Part shown: positions 8,396-16,060 of the stretch, piece after piece
Layout of the letters: the number at the start of each line of letters is the position of its first letter
How positions within the stretch are numbered: position 1 is the first letter of the stretch
Source: Desulfobacterales bacterium
Lineage (GTDB): Bacteria > Desulfobacterota > Desulfobacteria > Desulfobacterales > JAEINQ01
Direction of reading: 5' to 3'
DNA: 64,000 nt
NCBI GenBank assembly: GCA_016342285.1
Contig: JAEINQ010000030.1
Location: 1 to 64,000, forward strand
Notes under the pieces: generated by a model
Database searches by the model: none
Told to the model about the DNA's origin: nothing
The model's input: the letters and a program-made list of their open reading frames with translations, nothing else
Made by a program: the position numbers and the translations under genes

Positions 8396-9124
8396 ATGGC
8401 CGACAATCTCTCGGATGCGGTTTACCGGAAACTGCAAAAACAGATTCTCGACAAGACCTATCCGCCGGGAAGCCGGTTCCCGTCAGAAAGGGACCTGGCC
8501 GAAGCCCTTGGCGTGAGCCGGGTGACCGTCCGTGAGGCGGTCCGCCGCCTGGCAGAACTGGGGCTGGTGAACAAGATTCCTTCCAGCGGAACCTATGTCA
8601 GGGAATTCGAGTCCGAAGCCTCCCTAGACCTGCTGGTGAAAATCATGCAGTCCAGAGACTCGCTGGATCCTGACATGCTCTCTTCCCTTTTGGAATTCCG
8701 GAGGGCCACAGAGGTATTTGCCGCCCGCGCGGCGGCCCTGCGGGCCTCACGGGAAGAGACGGCCGAGCTTCGAGCGATCCTTGCCGAAATGGAAAACCGC
8801 CTGGAGGATGCCGACTTCCTGGCCCAGGCCGACTACCGGTTCCATTTCGCCCTGATCCGCATCTCCGGCAACCGGGTGTTCCGGCTCATTCTCAATGCAT
8901 TCAAACCGGTCTACACGTTTTACACCCGGTTTTTTTACGGTTTGGAAGAGATGCCCAGGCGGTCCATCCTCTTTTTCAGGAAACTCGTTTCGGCCCTTGA
9001 ATCCAAGGATGAATTGTTTGCCGCCTACATCATGGAAAAGATGCTGGAATACGCCGAAAACCGGGTCAAGGAGGAGACCGACTTATTCACCCGGTCCTTG
9101 GCCGGGGAAGGACAGACGAAATAG
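8396..9124 (+). CDS. FadR/FCD-type GntR transcriptional regulator
   Basis: The 242-residue protein starts with a winged helix of the GntR type: SDAVYRKLQKQIL, PGSRFPSERDLAEALGVSRVTVREAVRRL and the wing VNKIPSSGTYV, residues about 5-75. An all-helical FCD ligand domain follows (about 90-225) with the usual EFRRATEVFAARAAA and HFALIRISGN segments. The ATG at 8396 has an AGGGGACC ribosome site. Divergent orientation from the glycyl-radical operon and two palindromes of the FadR type nearby suggest it is the local regulator. FCD proteins usually bind small organic acids; the ligand here is unknown. The gene is followed closely by the carboxypeptidase-like gene. Confidence 0.9.
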   Translation: MADNLSDAVYRKLQKQILDKTYPPGSRFPSERDLAEALGVSRVTVREAVRRLAELGLVNKIPSSGTYVREFESEASLDLLVKIMQSRDSLDPDMLSSLLEFRRATEVFAARAAALRASREETAELRAILAEMENRLEDADFLAQADYRFHFALIRISGNRVFRLILNAFKPVYTFYTRFFYGLEEMPRRSILFFRKLVSALESKDELFAAYIMEKMLEYAENRVKEETDLFTRSLAGEGQTK

Positions 9125-9152
9125 AATCGGAATATTCATCGGAGGAACAAAA

Positions 9153-10039
9153 ATGACACCCAAGCACTGTCTCCGCCCCTGGTTTTTCTCCTTGTCCCTA
9201 TTCTGCTCTTCTCCTGTGCATCCCACAGCCGGAAGCATTTTTCCCCGGATGCCGACGTCCAGCGCCCCCTGACAGAACTGGACAACCGGATCCGGAACCT
9301 GGTGACCACCTCTTCGGGTCTTTCGCTCTCCGTCAAGCCTTTTCCCGAAGAAGAGGCTCATCCCCTGTGGCACATCACTCGAAAGGCAAAAAAGAATCCG
9401 GTCCGCCGGGTGTTGATCACCAGCGGCATCCATGGCAACGAGCCCGGAGGCGTGGAGACAGTGCTGGCCTTTATTCGAGCCCTGGACGCAGAACCGGACC
9501 GCTACCCAAACATCGAATTTCACATCCTGCCCCTGCTCAATCCCTGGGGATGGACGCGAAATCTGCGGTTCAATTCCAACGGCACGGATATCAATCGGGA
9601 TTTTTCCTCGTTTGAATCGGTCAAGGCCCGGGCGATCCGAACCCTGGTGGGGCAGATGCGTTTCGACCTGGTGGTCAATCTCCATGAAGACCCCGAGGCC
9701 ACCGGGTTTTACATGTACCAGTATGCCCGACCGGACAAGGTGTTGTGCCGGCAGATCATCGAAACGGTGAGGCAATCCGGATTTCCGGTGGAACAAGAGA
9801 TCCGGATGCTGCTCCTGAAAACCGAGGAAGGATTGATCGACGCCCCCCTGTGGGGACTTTGGTACATGCGCCTGACCCGGCAGTTGAGCTTTGACAATTA
9901 CTGCCGGCTCGAATTGTCAATAAATGTCTTCACCCTGGAAACGCCCATGCAAGGCCCCATGGATACGCGGGTCGCCGTTCAACTGAAGGCCCTCCACATA
10001 CTGATCCAGGCCCTTTGCGACCCCCTGCCCGGCGCTTAG
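9153..10039 (+). CDS. M14-family (succinylglutamate desuccinylase/carboxypeptidase-like) lipoprotein with an apparent frameshift near its start
   Basis: The main frame encodes a zinc hydrolase: GIHGNEPGG gives the HxxE metal motif, then RNLRFNSNGTDINRDF and LHEDPEATGFY. The same frame stays open upstream to 9125 and encodes a good lipoprotein signal, FLLVPILLFSC (lipobox LFSC near 9215), but it has no ATG, GTG or TTG before GTG 9302, which would remove the signal. An ATG at 9153 with GGAGG upstream lies in another frame. One extra C in the run at 9176-9179 would join ATG 9153 to the signal peptide perfectly. So this is either a sequencing error, a real one-base deletion, or a variable homopolymer. 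The intact product would be an outer- or inner-membrane-anchored periplasmic amidohydrolase of about 295 residues. Confidence 0.72.
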
Positions 10040-10059
10040 CAGGCTGCTGAAAATGGAAA

Positions 10060-10437
10060 CTACTTTGTATCAAAACCCGGCATCTGCTTGAGCAGGCCAA
10101 CGAGCATGTCGGCCTCCTTTGCCCCCGGGCTGGCCGGAATTCGGGCCATGATGCCCAGCCCTTCACTGGCCTCGTGAAAATCGTCTTCCGAAAGGTCGCT
10201 GACCACGGCCATGTTGATCATGGCATTAACGGCGATGACCTGCCGGGCAACGGCCAAGGCATCGCTGCCGTCGACCATGGCGTCAATGACCAAAAGATCC
10301 GGTGCTTTGCCAAAGGCCAGGTCAACATCCCCAATGGACGAAGCACAGTCAGTCTGGCATTGGAAAGCGTCAGCCAGCCGCCGGGCCATTTCGTCAAAGG
10401 CCGATACCCGTTCGGTCAGGATCACAATCTGTGGCAT
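10060..10437 (-). CDS. Single-domain response-regulator-like protein
   Basis: The 125-residue product resembles a receiver domain: a first strand PQIVILTERV and a central strand DLLVIDAMVDG with a candidate phospho-acceptor aspartate. The usual acidic pair after the first strand is absent, and the conserved lysine near the end is not clear, so it may be a degenerate receiver. The ATG at 10437 has TTGAGGAAAC upstream; the longer frame to 10548 runs into the neighbouring palindrome. It is the last gene of the minus-strand FmdB/NifX/MinD set, which suggests a linked function, but this is inference. Confidence 0.6.
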   Translation of the reverse strand: MPQIVILTERVSAFDEMARRLADAFQCQTDCASSIGDVDLAFGKAPDLLVIDAMVDGSDALAVARQVIAVNAMINMAVVSDLSEDDFHEASEGLGIMARIPASPGAKEADMLVGLLKQMPGFDTK

Positions 10438-10533
10438 GTTTGTTTCCTCAATGGGGTGTTGGAAAACGTCATGAACGAAGCGACTCCACAACTTTGATAA
10501 AGCCGTGGTCACCGACATGCCGTTTTTTTCATT

Positions 10534-10598
10534 AACCACGAAGCACACGAAGCTGAAATCATAATATATTATTTAACCCCTTCGTGCTCTTCGTGGTA
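10534..10598. repeat. Periodic-arm palindrome
   Basis: Left arm aaccacgaagcacacgaag (10534-10552) is mirrored by cttcgtgctcttcgtggt (10580-10597) around an AT-rich centre. Each arm contains the word cacgaag or its complement twice with a period of about 9. It belongs to the palindrome group also seen at 8191, 11639, 14480 and 52074. Confidence 0.75.
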
Positions 10599-10679
10599 AA
10601 AAATGGCGTTTTTATTGATAACGTTTGTCGAGACCGGATTGCTACCGCGGGAAATCCCCCGAGAAACCACAAGAAAGGT

Positions 10680-10934
10680 TCAGATAGGCCCTTTACCGCA
10701 GCAGGAACCCGGACCCGCGCACCCGGCATGTCCGGGCGTGGAACCGCAGCACGCCGTGTCCCCCGGGCCGGGCAGGGACGGCCCGGTTCGACCGGTCATG
10801 GAACTGGTGGCGGCCATGAGCTTCCGGACGTTACTGCCGCCACAGGCGGGGCAAATCATTTCATCATTGCCCGACATCACCAGAAGTTCACTTTGCGCCT
10901 CGCAGGAAAGGCAAACCACCTCATAAATCGGCAT
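10680..10934 (-). CDS. FmdB-family zinc ribbon protein
   Basis: The 84-residue protein starts with the FmdB signature MPIYEVVCLSCEAQSELLV and has a CPACGG knuckle, giving the two cysteine pairs of a putative zinc ribbon. FmdB proteins were named as putative regulators but are poorly understood. The C-terminal tail is rich in cysteine, glycine and proline (ACCGSTPGHAGC, SCCG), more than is usual for the family, and may bind metal. It lies in the same strand and order as the NifX/MinD genes. Confidence 0.85.
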   Translation of the reverse strand: MPIYEVVCLSCEAQSELLVMSGNDEMICPACGGSNVRKLMAATSSMTGRTGPSLPGPGDTACCGSTPGHAGCAGPGSCCGKGPI

Positions 10935-11046
10935 GATGCGCTCCTTTTGCCCATGACATTATTTCACTCAAATTGAGCGTTTCCAATTTCGGCAATCGCT
11001 CAACTCAGGTTTCACGAAGGTTAAGAAAAAGACGGCCGCCGGCCCT

Positions 11047-11076
11047 CAGAAAACCGTGGAGGCAAGCGGTTTTCTG
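11047..11076. other. Perfect 10-bp hairpin
   Basis: CAGAAAACCG (11047-11056) and CGGTTTTCTG (11067-11076) form a perfect stem with a 10-base loop. There is no clear T run on either side, so it is not a classical terminator. It lies between the NifX-like gene and the FmdB gene on the minus strand and may stabilise or pause that transcript. Confidence 0.4.
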
Positions 11077-11169
11077 ATTTACCGGGAGGAGGTGCCCTTA
11101 ACCCTGCAGAGCGCAGGCCAGCGGCCGCCAGATACCCGTCATCATATAAAATGAGCCGAGCTGGCCGTT

Positions 11170-11550
11170 CTAGTTACCCCCGCCGCCGCCACAGGTGTGC
11201 TCCTGGGTAAACTGGGGCAGATTGCCCGCCACCAAAGCGGTCACTGCAGCCCCAACGGTCTCTGCGTCACCGCCGAAATAGACATCTACGCCGACCTGGT
11301 TAAACCCCATAAGGGGCCGCATACCCATCCCGCCGGCGATCAGAATCTTGGCACCATTGTCGGCCAGGTACTGAACCGGCGCCATGCACCCGCCCTGTTG
11401 ATGGGGCACGCAGGGAATGACATTCACCGACTTGATCTCACTATTTTCGACGGAAACCAGGGTGTACATATCGCAATGGCCAAAATGCGCACCCAGCGGG
11501 GCTTCCAAACCGCCGGGCGAAGAAGAGGGAATGGCAATAACCGTATTCAT
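11170..11550 (-). CDS. NifX/NifB-like dinitrogenase iron-molybdenum cofactor domain protein
   Basis: The 126-residue protein has the domain shared by NifX, NafY and the NifB C-terminus: MNTVIAIPSSSPGGLEAPLGAHFGHCDMY at the start, the VNVIPC strand, and GAKILIAGGMGMRPLMGF. It ends in a HTCGGGGGN tail that could bind metal. Such proteins are common outside nitrogen fixation in anaerobes, next to MinD-type ATPases with ferredoxin domains. AAAAAAAGGAGATTTT precedes the ATG at 11550. The next gene upstream on the same strand is the MinD pair, separated by a palindromic repeat. A role in iron-sulfur or metal cluster handling is inferred from family and context. Confidence 0.88.
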   Translation of the reverse strand: MNTVIAIPSSSPGGLEAPLGAHFGHCDMYTLVSVENSEIKSVNVIPCVPHQQGGCMAPVQYLADNGAKILIAGGMGMRPLMGFNQVGVDVYFGGDAETVGAAVTALVAGNLPQFTQEHTCGGGGGN

Positions 11551-11638
11551 CGTAAAATCTCCTTTTTTTGTTAATTCACTTTGCTGGTTTAATCTTTGCA
11601 TTATCAACGCTTGATACATTCGTAAAAAGTCATTTTTA

Positions 11639-11719
11639 AACCACGAAGGCACAAAGCACACAAAGAACAAAGACTTTCAATTTAGCTTGTTAACTTTGTG
11701 CCCTTTGTGTCTTTGTGGT
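11639..11719. repeat. Periodic-arm palindrome with a solo MITE-like half-arm beside it
   Basis: The left arm, aaccacgaaggcacaaagcac, is mirrored by ctttgtgtctttgtggt at 11703-11719. Both arms repeat a cacaaag-like word with a period of 7-9 bases. Just outside, at 11611-11631, ttgatacattcgtaaaaagtc resembles the inverted end of the element at 14242-14389. The palindrome separates the NifX-like gene from the MinD genes. Confidence 0.7.
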
Positions 11720-11777
11720 AATTTTGGTCTTCTTACGGGGCCATCAAATTTTTGCTCCGGGCTATGGACTTCATTGT

Positions 11778-12665
11778 TCACGCCGCCGCCCGAGTCGCGC
11801 TCCACCCTTCAATGTTCTGCCAGATGAGCCGGATCTCACGGGCAATAGCGCTGTCCGGGGCGTATTCGGTAACGGTTTGTGCCGCCACCATGGCTTCGGT
11901 CATCACCTGATCGTGGGGCAACTTTCCAAGCATGGCAAGGCCGTTTTTCGTGCAAAAATCTTTGATGACCCCGGTTCTTTGGATATGCAGATCAAACTTG
12001 TTGACAATCACGCCCGTGGGGATTTTGAAAAACGCACAAAGTTCGACAATCCGTTCCAGGTCATGTAAACCGGACGGGGTCGGCTCGGTAACGATCACCG
12101 CCATGGCCGCACCGGAAAGCGAACTGATCACCGGGCAACCGATACCCGGGGGGCCATCCGACAGGATAAGATCGAGCCCGTCCTGTTCCGCCATAACCTT
12201 GGCTTTCTGCCTGAGCAATGCCACCAGCCGACCGGAATTTTCTTCCCCAGGAAAGAGCTGGGCATGGATCATGGGACCAAACCGGCTGTCGGATCGGTAC
12301 CAGTCCCCGCAGTATCTCGGTGTAAAATCAATGGCATCGGCCGGGCAAAATTCCACGCAGACTTTGCACCCCTCGCACCGAAGCGAATCGATCCGGAATG
12401 CGTCCGGGCCTTCGATAATGGCGTCGTAGCGGCACCGTTCAGCGCAGACACCACAGGCCGTGCAGTCTTCCGGGCGAATGGTAGCCTCAAAACCGGAAAC
12501 AAAAGCTTCGGTCTCCAGCCGCTGGGGGTCGAGCAATAGATGCAGGTCCGGGGCATCCACGTCCAGATCACAAATGACATGGCGCGAGGCCAGATGGGCA
12601 AAGGCAGCGGTCAGAGACGTCTTGCCGGTCCCTCCCTTGCCGCTGAGCACCACAATTTCAACCAT
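11778..12665 (-). CDS. MinD/ParA-family ATPase with two ferredoxin-type 4Fe-4S motifs (second of a pair)
   Basis: The 295-residue protein has the deviant Walker A motif GKGGTGKT at residues 9-16 and, inserted after the first quarter, two cluster motifs: CTACGVCAERC and CEGCKVCVEFCPADAI. This Mrp/MinD plus ferredoxin layout is known in archaea and sulfate reducers and is thought to work in iron-sulfur cluster or metal-cofactor assembly. The ATG at 12665 overlaps the preceding MinD gene by 8 bases, so the two are coupled. The longer open frame is antisense-like coding of that neighbour. SDGPPGIGCPVI carries the switch II region. Confidence 0.92.
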   Translation of the reverse strand: MVEIVVLSGKGGTGKTSLTAAFAHLASRHVICDLDVDAPDLHLLLDPQRLETEAFVSGFEATIRPEDCTACGVCAERCRYDAIIEGPDAFRIDSLRCEGCKVCVEFCPADAIDFTPRYCGDWYRSDSRFGPMIHAQLFPGEENSGRLVALLRQKAKVMAEQDGLDLILSDGPPGIGCPVISSLSGAAMAVIVTEPTPSGLHDLERIVELCAFFKIPTGVIVNKFDLHIQRTGVIKDFCTKNGLAMLGKLPHDQVMTEAMVAAQTVTEYAPDSAIAREIRLIWQNIEGWSATRAAA

Positions 12666-13542
12666 GGGAGACCTCCGATCGGCAATCCGCGTCCGGCACC
12701 ATGGACCGGATGCGCTGCACCATTTCATCAAAAATGCCACGCGTTTCAGGAGTTGCATCGGCAACGATGCGGCCATCGGCATAGGCCTCGGCGATGCGCC
12801 GATCATAAGGGATTTCCGCAATGATGGGCAGATCCCGGTCCTTGCAGACCTTGTAGACATCCGGTGAGCCGATGCCGGCCCGATTCACCACCACGGCCAT
12901 GGGTTTTCCCAGCGGCGCAAACGCCTGGTGGGCCAGGGCCAGATCAAAGACCCCGAACGGGGTGGGTTCGGTAACCAACACGATGGCGTCGGCATCCATG
13001 ACAGCAGCAACCGCCGGGCAACTGACCCCCGGCGGGGCATCAATAATCACATCGCAATCCCGCCCGTCAATCATTTGGGCCAGGCGCTGTTTGACCTGCC
13101 GCATGAGGGGCGGGCTCATGGCCTCACCAACCCTCAAGCGCCCCATGAGAAAATCGACCGATCCCACCGTCCCCCAGGAAATCTCCCCCAGTTCCCGGCT
13201 GCCGGCAGAAAGCGCCCCCTCGGGACAAACAGCAATGCAACCGCCGCAGCCATGGCACATTTCCGTAAATGTCAGAATCACGTCTCCCAGCACACTGATG
13301 GCCTTGAACTGGCAAATCTCAGTGCATTTGCGGCACTGGTTGCACAAGCTTTCGTCGGCAACGGGGACCTCCATCAGGGCCGTTTCGTGACCGGTAATCT
13401 CGGGATTGAGGAAGAGGTGCAGATTCGGCTCCTCCACGTCCAGATCGACGGCGACCAGGGGGGTCGACCAGATCGATGCCAGAGACGCCGTGACCGTGGT
13501 CTTACCGGTCCCTCCTTTTCCGCTGGCGATAGAGATTTTCAT
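12658..13542 (-). CDS. MinD/ParA-family ATPase with two ferredoxin-type 4Fe-4S motifs (first of a pair)
   Basis: The 294-residue protein is a paralogue of its downstream neighbour, with GKGGTGKT at residues 8-15, DLDVEEPNLHLFL, and the cluster motifs CNQCRKCTEIC and CHGCGGCIAVCPEGAL. Switch II is DAPPGVSCP. It overlaps the NifX-like gene upstream by 4 bases and the second ATPase by 8, so all three are one transcription and translation unit. Two tandem non-identical copies suggest a heterodimer, since MinD ATPases work as dimers with ATP sandwiched between subunits; this is inference. Confidence 0.92.
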   Translation of the reverse strand: MKISIASGKGGTGKTTVTASLASIWSTPLVAVDLDVEEPNLHLFLNPEITGHETALMEVPVADESLCNQCRKCTEICQFKAISVLGDVILTFTEMCHGCGGCIAVCPEGALSAGSRELGEISWGTVGSVDFLMGRLRVGEAMSPPLMRQVKQRLAQMIDGRDCDVIIDAPPGVSCPAVAAVMDADAIVLVTEPTPFGVFDLALAHQAFAPLGKPMAVVVNRAGIGSPDVYKVCKDRDLPIIAEIPYDRRIAEAYADGRIVADATPETRGIFDEMVQRIRSMVPDADCRSEVSHG

Positions 13543-13907
13543 CGCCAGTGCCCCGGCCGGTTGGGCTCCGCGGCCACGGTCACATCACCGGCATTGTACT
13601 TGTCCAGGGCCTCACGAACCGTCAAATTTTCCATATTCTGGCTCACACTGATTTTGGCGGCCGACAAGGCCTGAAAGGCTTTAGGTCCCACAAAGCCGGT
13701 CAGCACCACGGAGGCGCCGGAATTGGCGACAATCTCCGCTGCCTGAATACCCGCCCCCTGGCTCATGACCTGGGTCGAACCATTGTCAAGAAATTCAAAG
13801 GCAAGGGTTTTCGGATCCACGACGAGAAATCCCGCCGCACGGCCAAACCGCGGATCGACCCGGGCGTCGAGGCTCGGACCTTCACAACTCACTGCTATTT
13901 TTTCCAT
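13539..13907 (-). CDS. NifX/NifB-like domain protein
   Basis: The 122-residue protein begins MEKIAVSCEGPSLDARVDPRFGRAAGF, the signature of the NifX-like metal-cofactor domain, and continues with GASVVLTGFVGPKAFQALSAA. It lacks the cysteine/glycine tail of the other NifX-like protein at 11170. The ATG at 13907 has AAGGAGCCCGAT upstream. The stop overlaps the start of the first MinD-type ATPase by 4 bases. As the first gene of the unit it probably carries the promoter upstream, near 13950-14000. Confidence 0.88.
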   Translation of the reverse strand: MEKIAVSCEGPSLDARVDPRFGRAAGFLVVDPKTLAFEFLDNGSTQVMSQGAGIQAAEIVANSGASVVLTGFVGPKAFQALSAAKISVSQNMENLTVREALDKYNAGDVTVAAEPNRPGHWR

Positions 13908-14241
13908 ATCGGGCTCCTTGGATTGGGGTGGCGTCAAAGCCAGCACTGACAGTGGACGCCCCCGTTACGAGCATATGCTCGTAGAAAATAGGCGTCACCA
14001 CTCTCCCTGTCAAGGCTATTTTTGAGTTCATACCCACTAAAAACTTGCCGCGCACCCCCATTAATTTACAACATATCGTTATTACGGAATTTTTTGGTTT
14101 TCATACGCTGGAAAGAAATCAGGTCCCATAAAAAAGGGCCATGTTTTGACCCGGCGTAAGATAAATCCCTAAGAAAATGGAATGCACCCATATATACCCC
14201 CGTGGCGCTTATTGTGGAATCGTCGATTCTTTGCCCATGTT

Positions 14242-14389
14242 CAATATTGATAGCCCCGTAAAAAGTCGAAAACCGTCCTTTTTTCGTCTTTCCCGCGAAG
14301 GCGGGAATCCAGTCATTTCAAATGGTTCTGGATGCCTGCCTTCGCAGGCATGACGGGATCTCGGACTTTTTACGAACGCATCAATATTG
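14242..14389. repeat. MITE-like element with 26-bp inverted ends
   Basis: The ends caatattgat...cgtaaaaagtc (14242-14267) and its inverse (14364-14389) match at 21 of 26 positions. Inside is a second inverted pair built from cgaaggcggg/ggatgcctgccttcgcagg, a widespread REP-like word. There is no coding frame. Half-arm copies are seen at 11611-11631 and 48858-48877, so the sequence is mobile or was. It lies in a 687-base gap between the NifX-like and rhodanese genes that otherwise holds only the palindrome at 14480. Confidence 0.65.
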
Positions 14390-14479
14390 CCCTTTCCGAT
14401 TGCACAGCCTCATGTTGGATGTTAAGACGGCAAAAGCCATTCCCATGGGGCGAATGGACGCTGGCATGAAAAGAAACGG

Positions 14480-14546
14480 AACCACGAATGGACACCAATG
14501 CACACCAATGAAAAATATTCGTGTTTATTGGTGTCCATTCGTGGTT
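14480..14546. repeat. Periodic-arm palindrome
   Basis: The arm gaaccacgaatggacaccaatg at the left is mirrored by the right arm, which ends with gtccattcgtggttc. The word caccaatg is repeated in the left arm with a period of 10. The centre is AT rich. The element ends 49 bases before the rhodanese start. Confidence 0.75.
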
Positions 14547-14594
14547 CAAAATAGAAAGCGTTAACCCCAAAAAAGGGGCAATAAGGATTAAATT

Positions 14595-14969
14595 TTGAAC
14601 TCAATGGATCAGGTCTTAACGAAAATGGATTTCGAGTTTTTTGGCTCCGGAGAGCATGGCATGAGTATCGAAGGCATGCGCAAAGCGCTGGGAAACGATC
14701 ACGTTGTCTTTTTAGACGTTCGCTCTGACAAGGAGATCGAATACCTGTCTTTCCCTTTTGCACTTCACATTCCATTAAACAAACTGCCTGCACGCCTGGG
14801 AGAATTGCCAAAGGACAAACTCATTGTCGCCTTCTGCTCATCGGTTTTCCGCGGGGCCATTGCCTATACCTACCTTCGGGCCAACGGTTTTGATGAGGTT
14901 AAAGGGCTAACCGCGTCTTTTGAAGAGATGGTCATGGCATTCAAGCCGGGTCCGCTGGCTAAGCTATAG
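14595..14969 (+). CDS. Rhodanese-like domain protein
   Basis: The 124-residue protein is a single rhodanese domain: VVFLDVRSDKEIEYL, HIPLNKLPARLGELP and the active-site loop FCSSVFRGAIAYTYL with C81 as the sulfur-carrying cysteine. The TTG at 14595 is 8 bases after AAGGA and is the preferred start; an ATG nine bases later is possible but too far from that site. The next gene is a TauE-type exporter on the same strand. This pairing is common and suggests a role in sulfane-sulfur, thiosulfate or sulfite handling. No signal peptide is seen, so the protein is cytoplasmic. Confidence 0.85.
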   Translation: MNSMDQVLTKMDFEFFGSGEHGMSIEGMRKALGNDHVVFLDVRSDKEIEYLSFPFALHIPLNKLPARLGELPKDKLIVAFCSSVFRGAIAYTYLRANGFDEVKGLTASFEEMVMAFKPGPLAKL

Positions 14970-15185
14970 ATAATCATGCATAAGTTGTTTTTTTCACCAT
15001 GTAGGTCATGTAGCACATGAAGGATTCCGATAATATCGGCATATTGTCTATTGTATGCGATTTATGCGCTTCATGGTAAATGGCAACTTTTTGCGAATCC
15101 ATCAAAATCTAACGCTCCAATCCGCGCCGCTGCCGGGACAACCGAAACAGCACAGCAAATTTTCTCACAATCCCGGACATATCAT

Positions 15186-15935
15186 ATGGACGCCATTACC
15201 CTGATCATCAGTCTCCTCTCCTTCGGTCTGAGTTTCATCTTTGCTCTCGGCGGCGTGGGTTCGGCCGTGGTTCTCATTCCAACCCTGTCCTGGCTGGGCG
15301 TACCCTTCAACCTGGCCCGCCCGACGGGGCTCTTTGTCAATTGCGTAAGCATGCTGGGCGCCACCTATTCCAACATCAGGGAAAAACGCCTGGATGTCCG
15401 CCTGGGGCTTCCCATCATCGTCTCATCCATCCTTCTGGCGCCGGTGGGAGCCTGGGTGGGCCACCTCATCCCGACCCGATTCCTGCTTCTGGCCTTTATC
15501 GCCTTCCTGTGTTTTTCCGGCTCCATGATGCTCTTTTTCAAAAGCTCGAAATATGCGGATCAGTATCGCAAAGACCGGCCGGTGGCCGGCCCGCTGCTGG
15601 TGGGGGTCGTAGCGGGCTTCATTTCCGGCCTGCTGGGGGTTGGCGGCGGGGGCGTCATCTCGCCGCTCATGATCCTGCAGGGTTTCAACCCCAAGAAAGT
15701 GGCCACGGTCACGGCCTTTTCCGTCCCCTTCTCTTCATTTTCCGCGTTTATTGCATACGCTGCCATGGGCTCGGTTTCAGGCAAAATTCTCATCTTTGCC
15801 GGATTGGCGGCGTGGGGCGGCGGATACCTGGGGACCCGGGTGATGCAAAAAAAAATGCGCCCCCAAACCGTCAAACGGATGTTGGGCGGCGTTTTGCTTC
15901 TGATCGCAATAAAGCTGGCCTGGCCATTGATGTAA
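15186..15935 (+). CDS. TauE/SafE-family sulfite/organosulfur exporter
   Basis: The 249-residue membrane protein has about eight hydrophobic segments and the repeated TauE motifs: FALGGVGSAVVLIPTLSWLGVPF near the start and the second-half copy SGLLGVGGGGVISPLMILQGF, followed by KVATVTAFSVPFSSF. The family exports sulfite, sulfoacetate or other small anions. I chose ATG 15186; the frame is open to 15051 but the extra part is not hydrophobic. The ribosome site is weak. It follows the rhodanese gene by about 215 bases, so linked expression is possible but not certain. Confidence 0.88.
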   Translation: MDAITLIISLLSFGLSFIFALGGVGSAVVLIPTLSWLGVPFNLARPTGLFVNCVSMLGATYSNIREKRLDVRLGLPIIVSSILLAPVGAWVGHLIPTRFLLLAFIAFLCFSGSMMLFFKSSKYADQYRKDRPVAGPLLVGVVAGFISGLLGVGGGGVISPLMILQGFNPKKVATVTAFSVPFSSFSAFIAYAAMGSVSGKILIFAGLAAWGGGYLGTRVMQKKMRPQTVKRMLGGVLLLIAIKLAWPLM

Positions 15936-16060
15936 TCATCAGCCTGGTCATCGCGGGCTAAAAGACGACTTCGGTTTTCCTGGGACGGCTCATGGAATTC
16001 ATAACGATCCTGAACAGTCGAATCGTTCCATAAATACTAAACGTTACAAGGAGCATCACC

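Noticed and set aside
11170..13907. NifX-like and MinD genes considered as part of a nitrogenase cluster
   Set aside because: No nifH, nifD, nifK or nifB gene is present, and such sets are common in non-fixing anaerobes.
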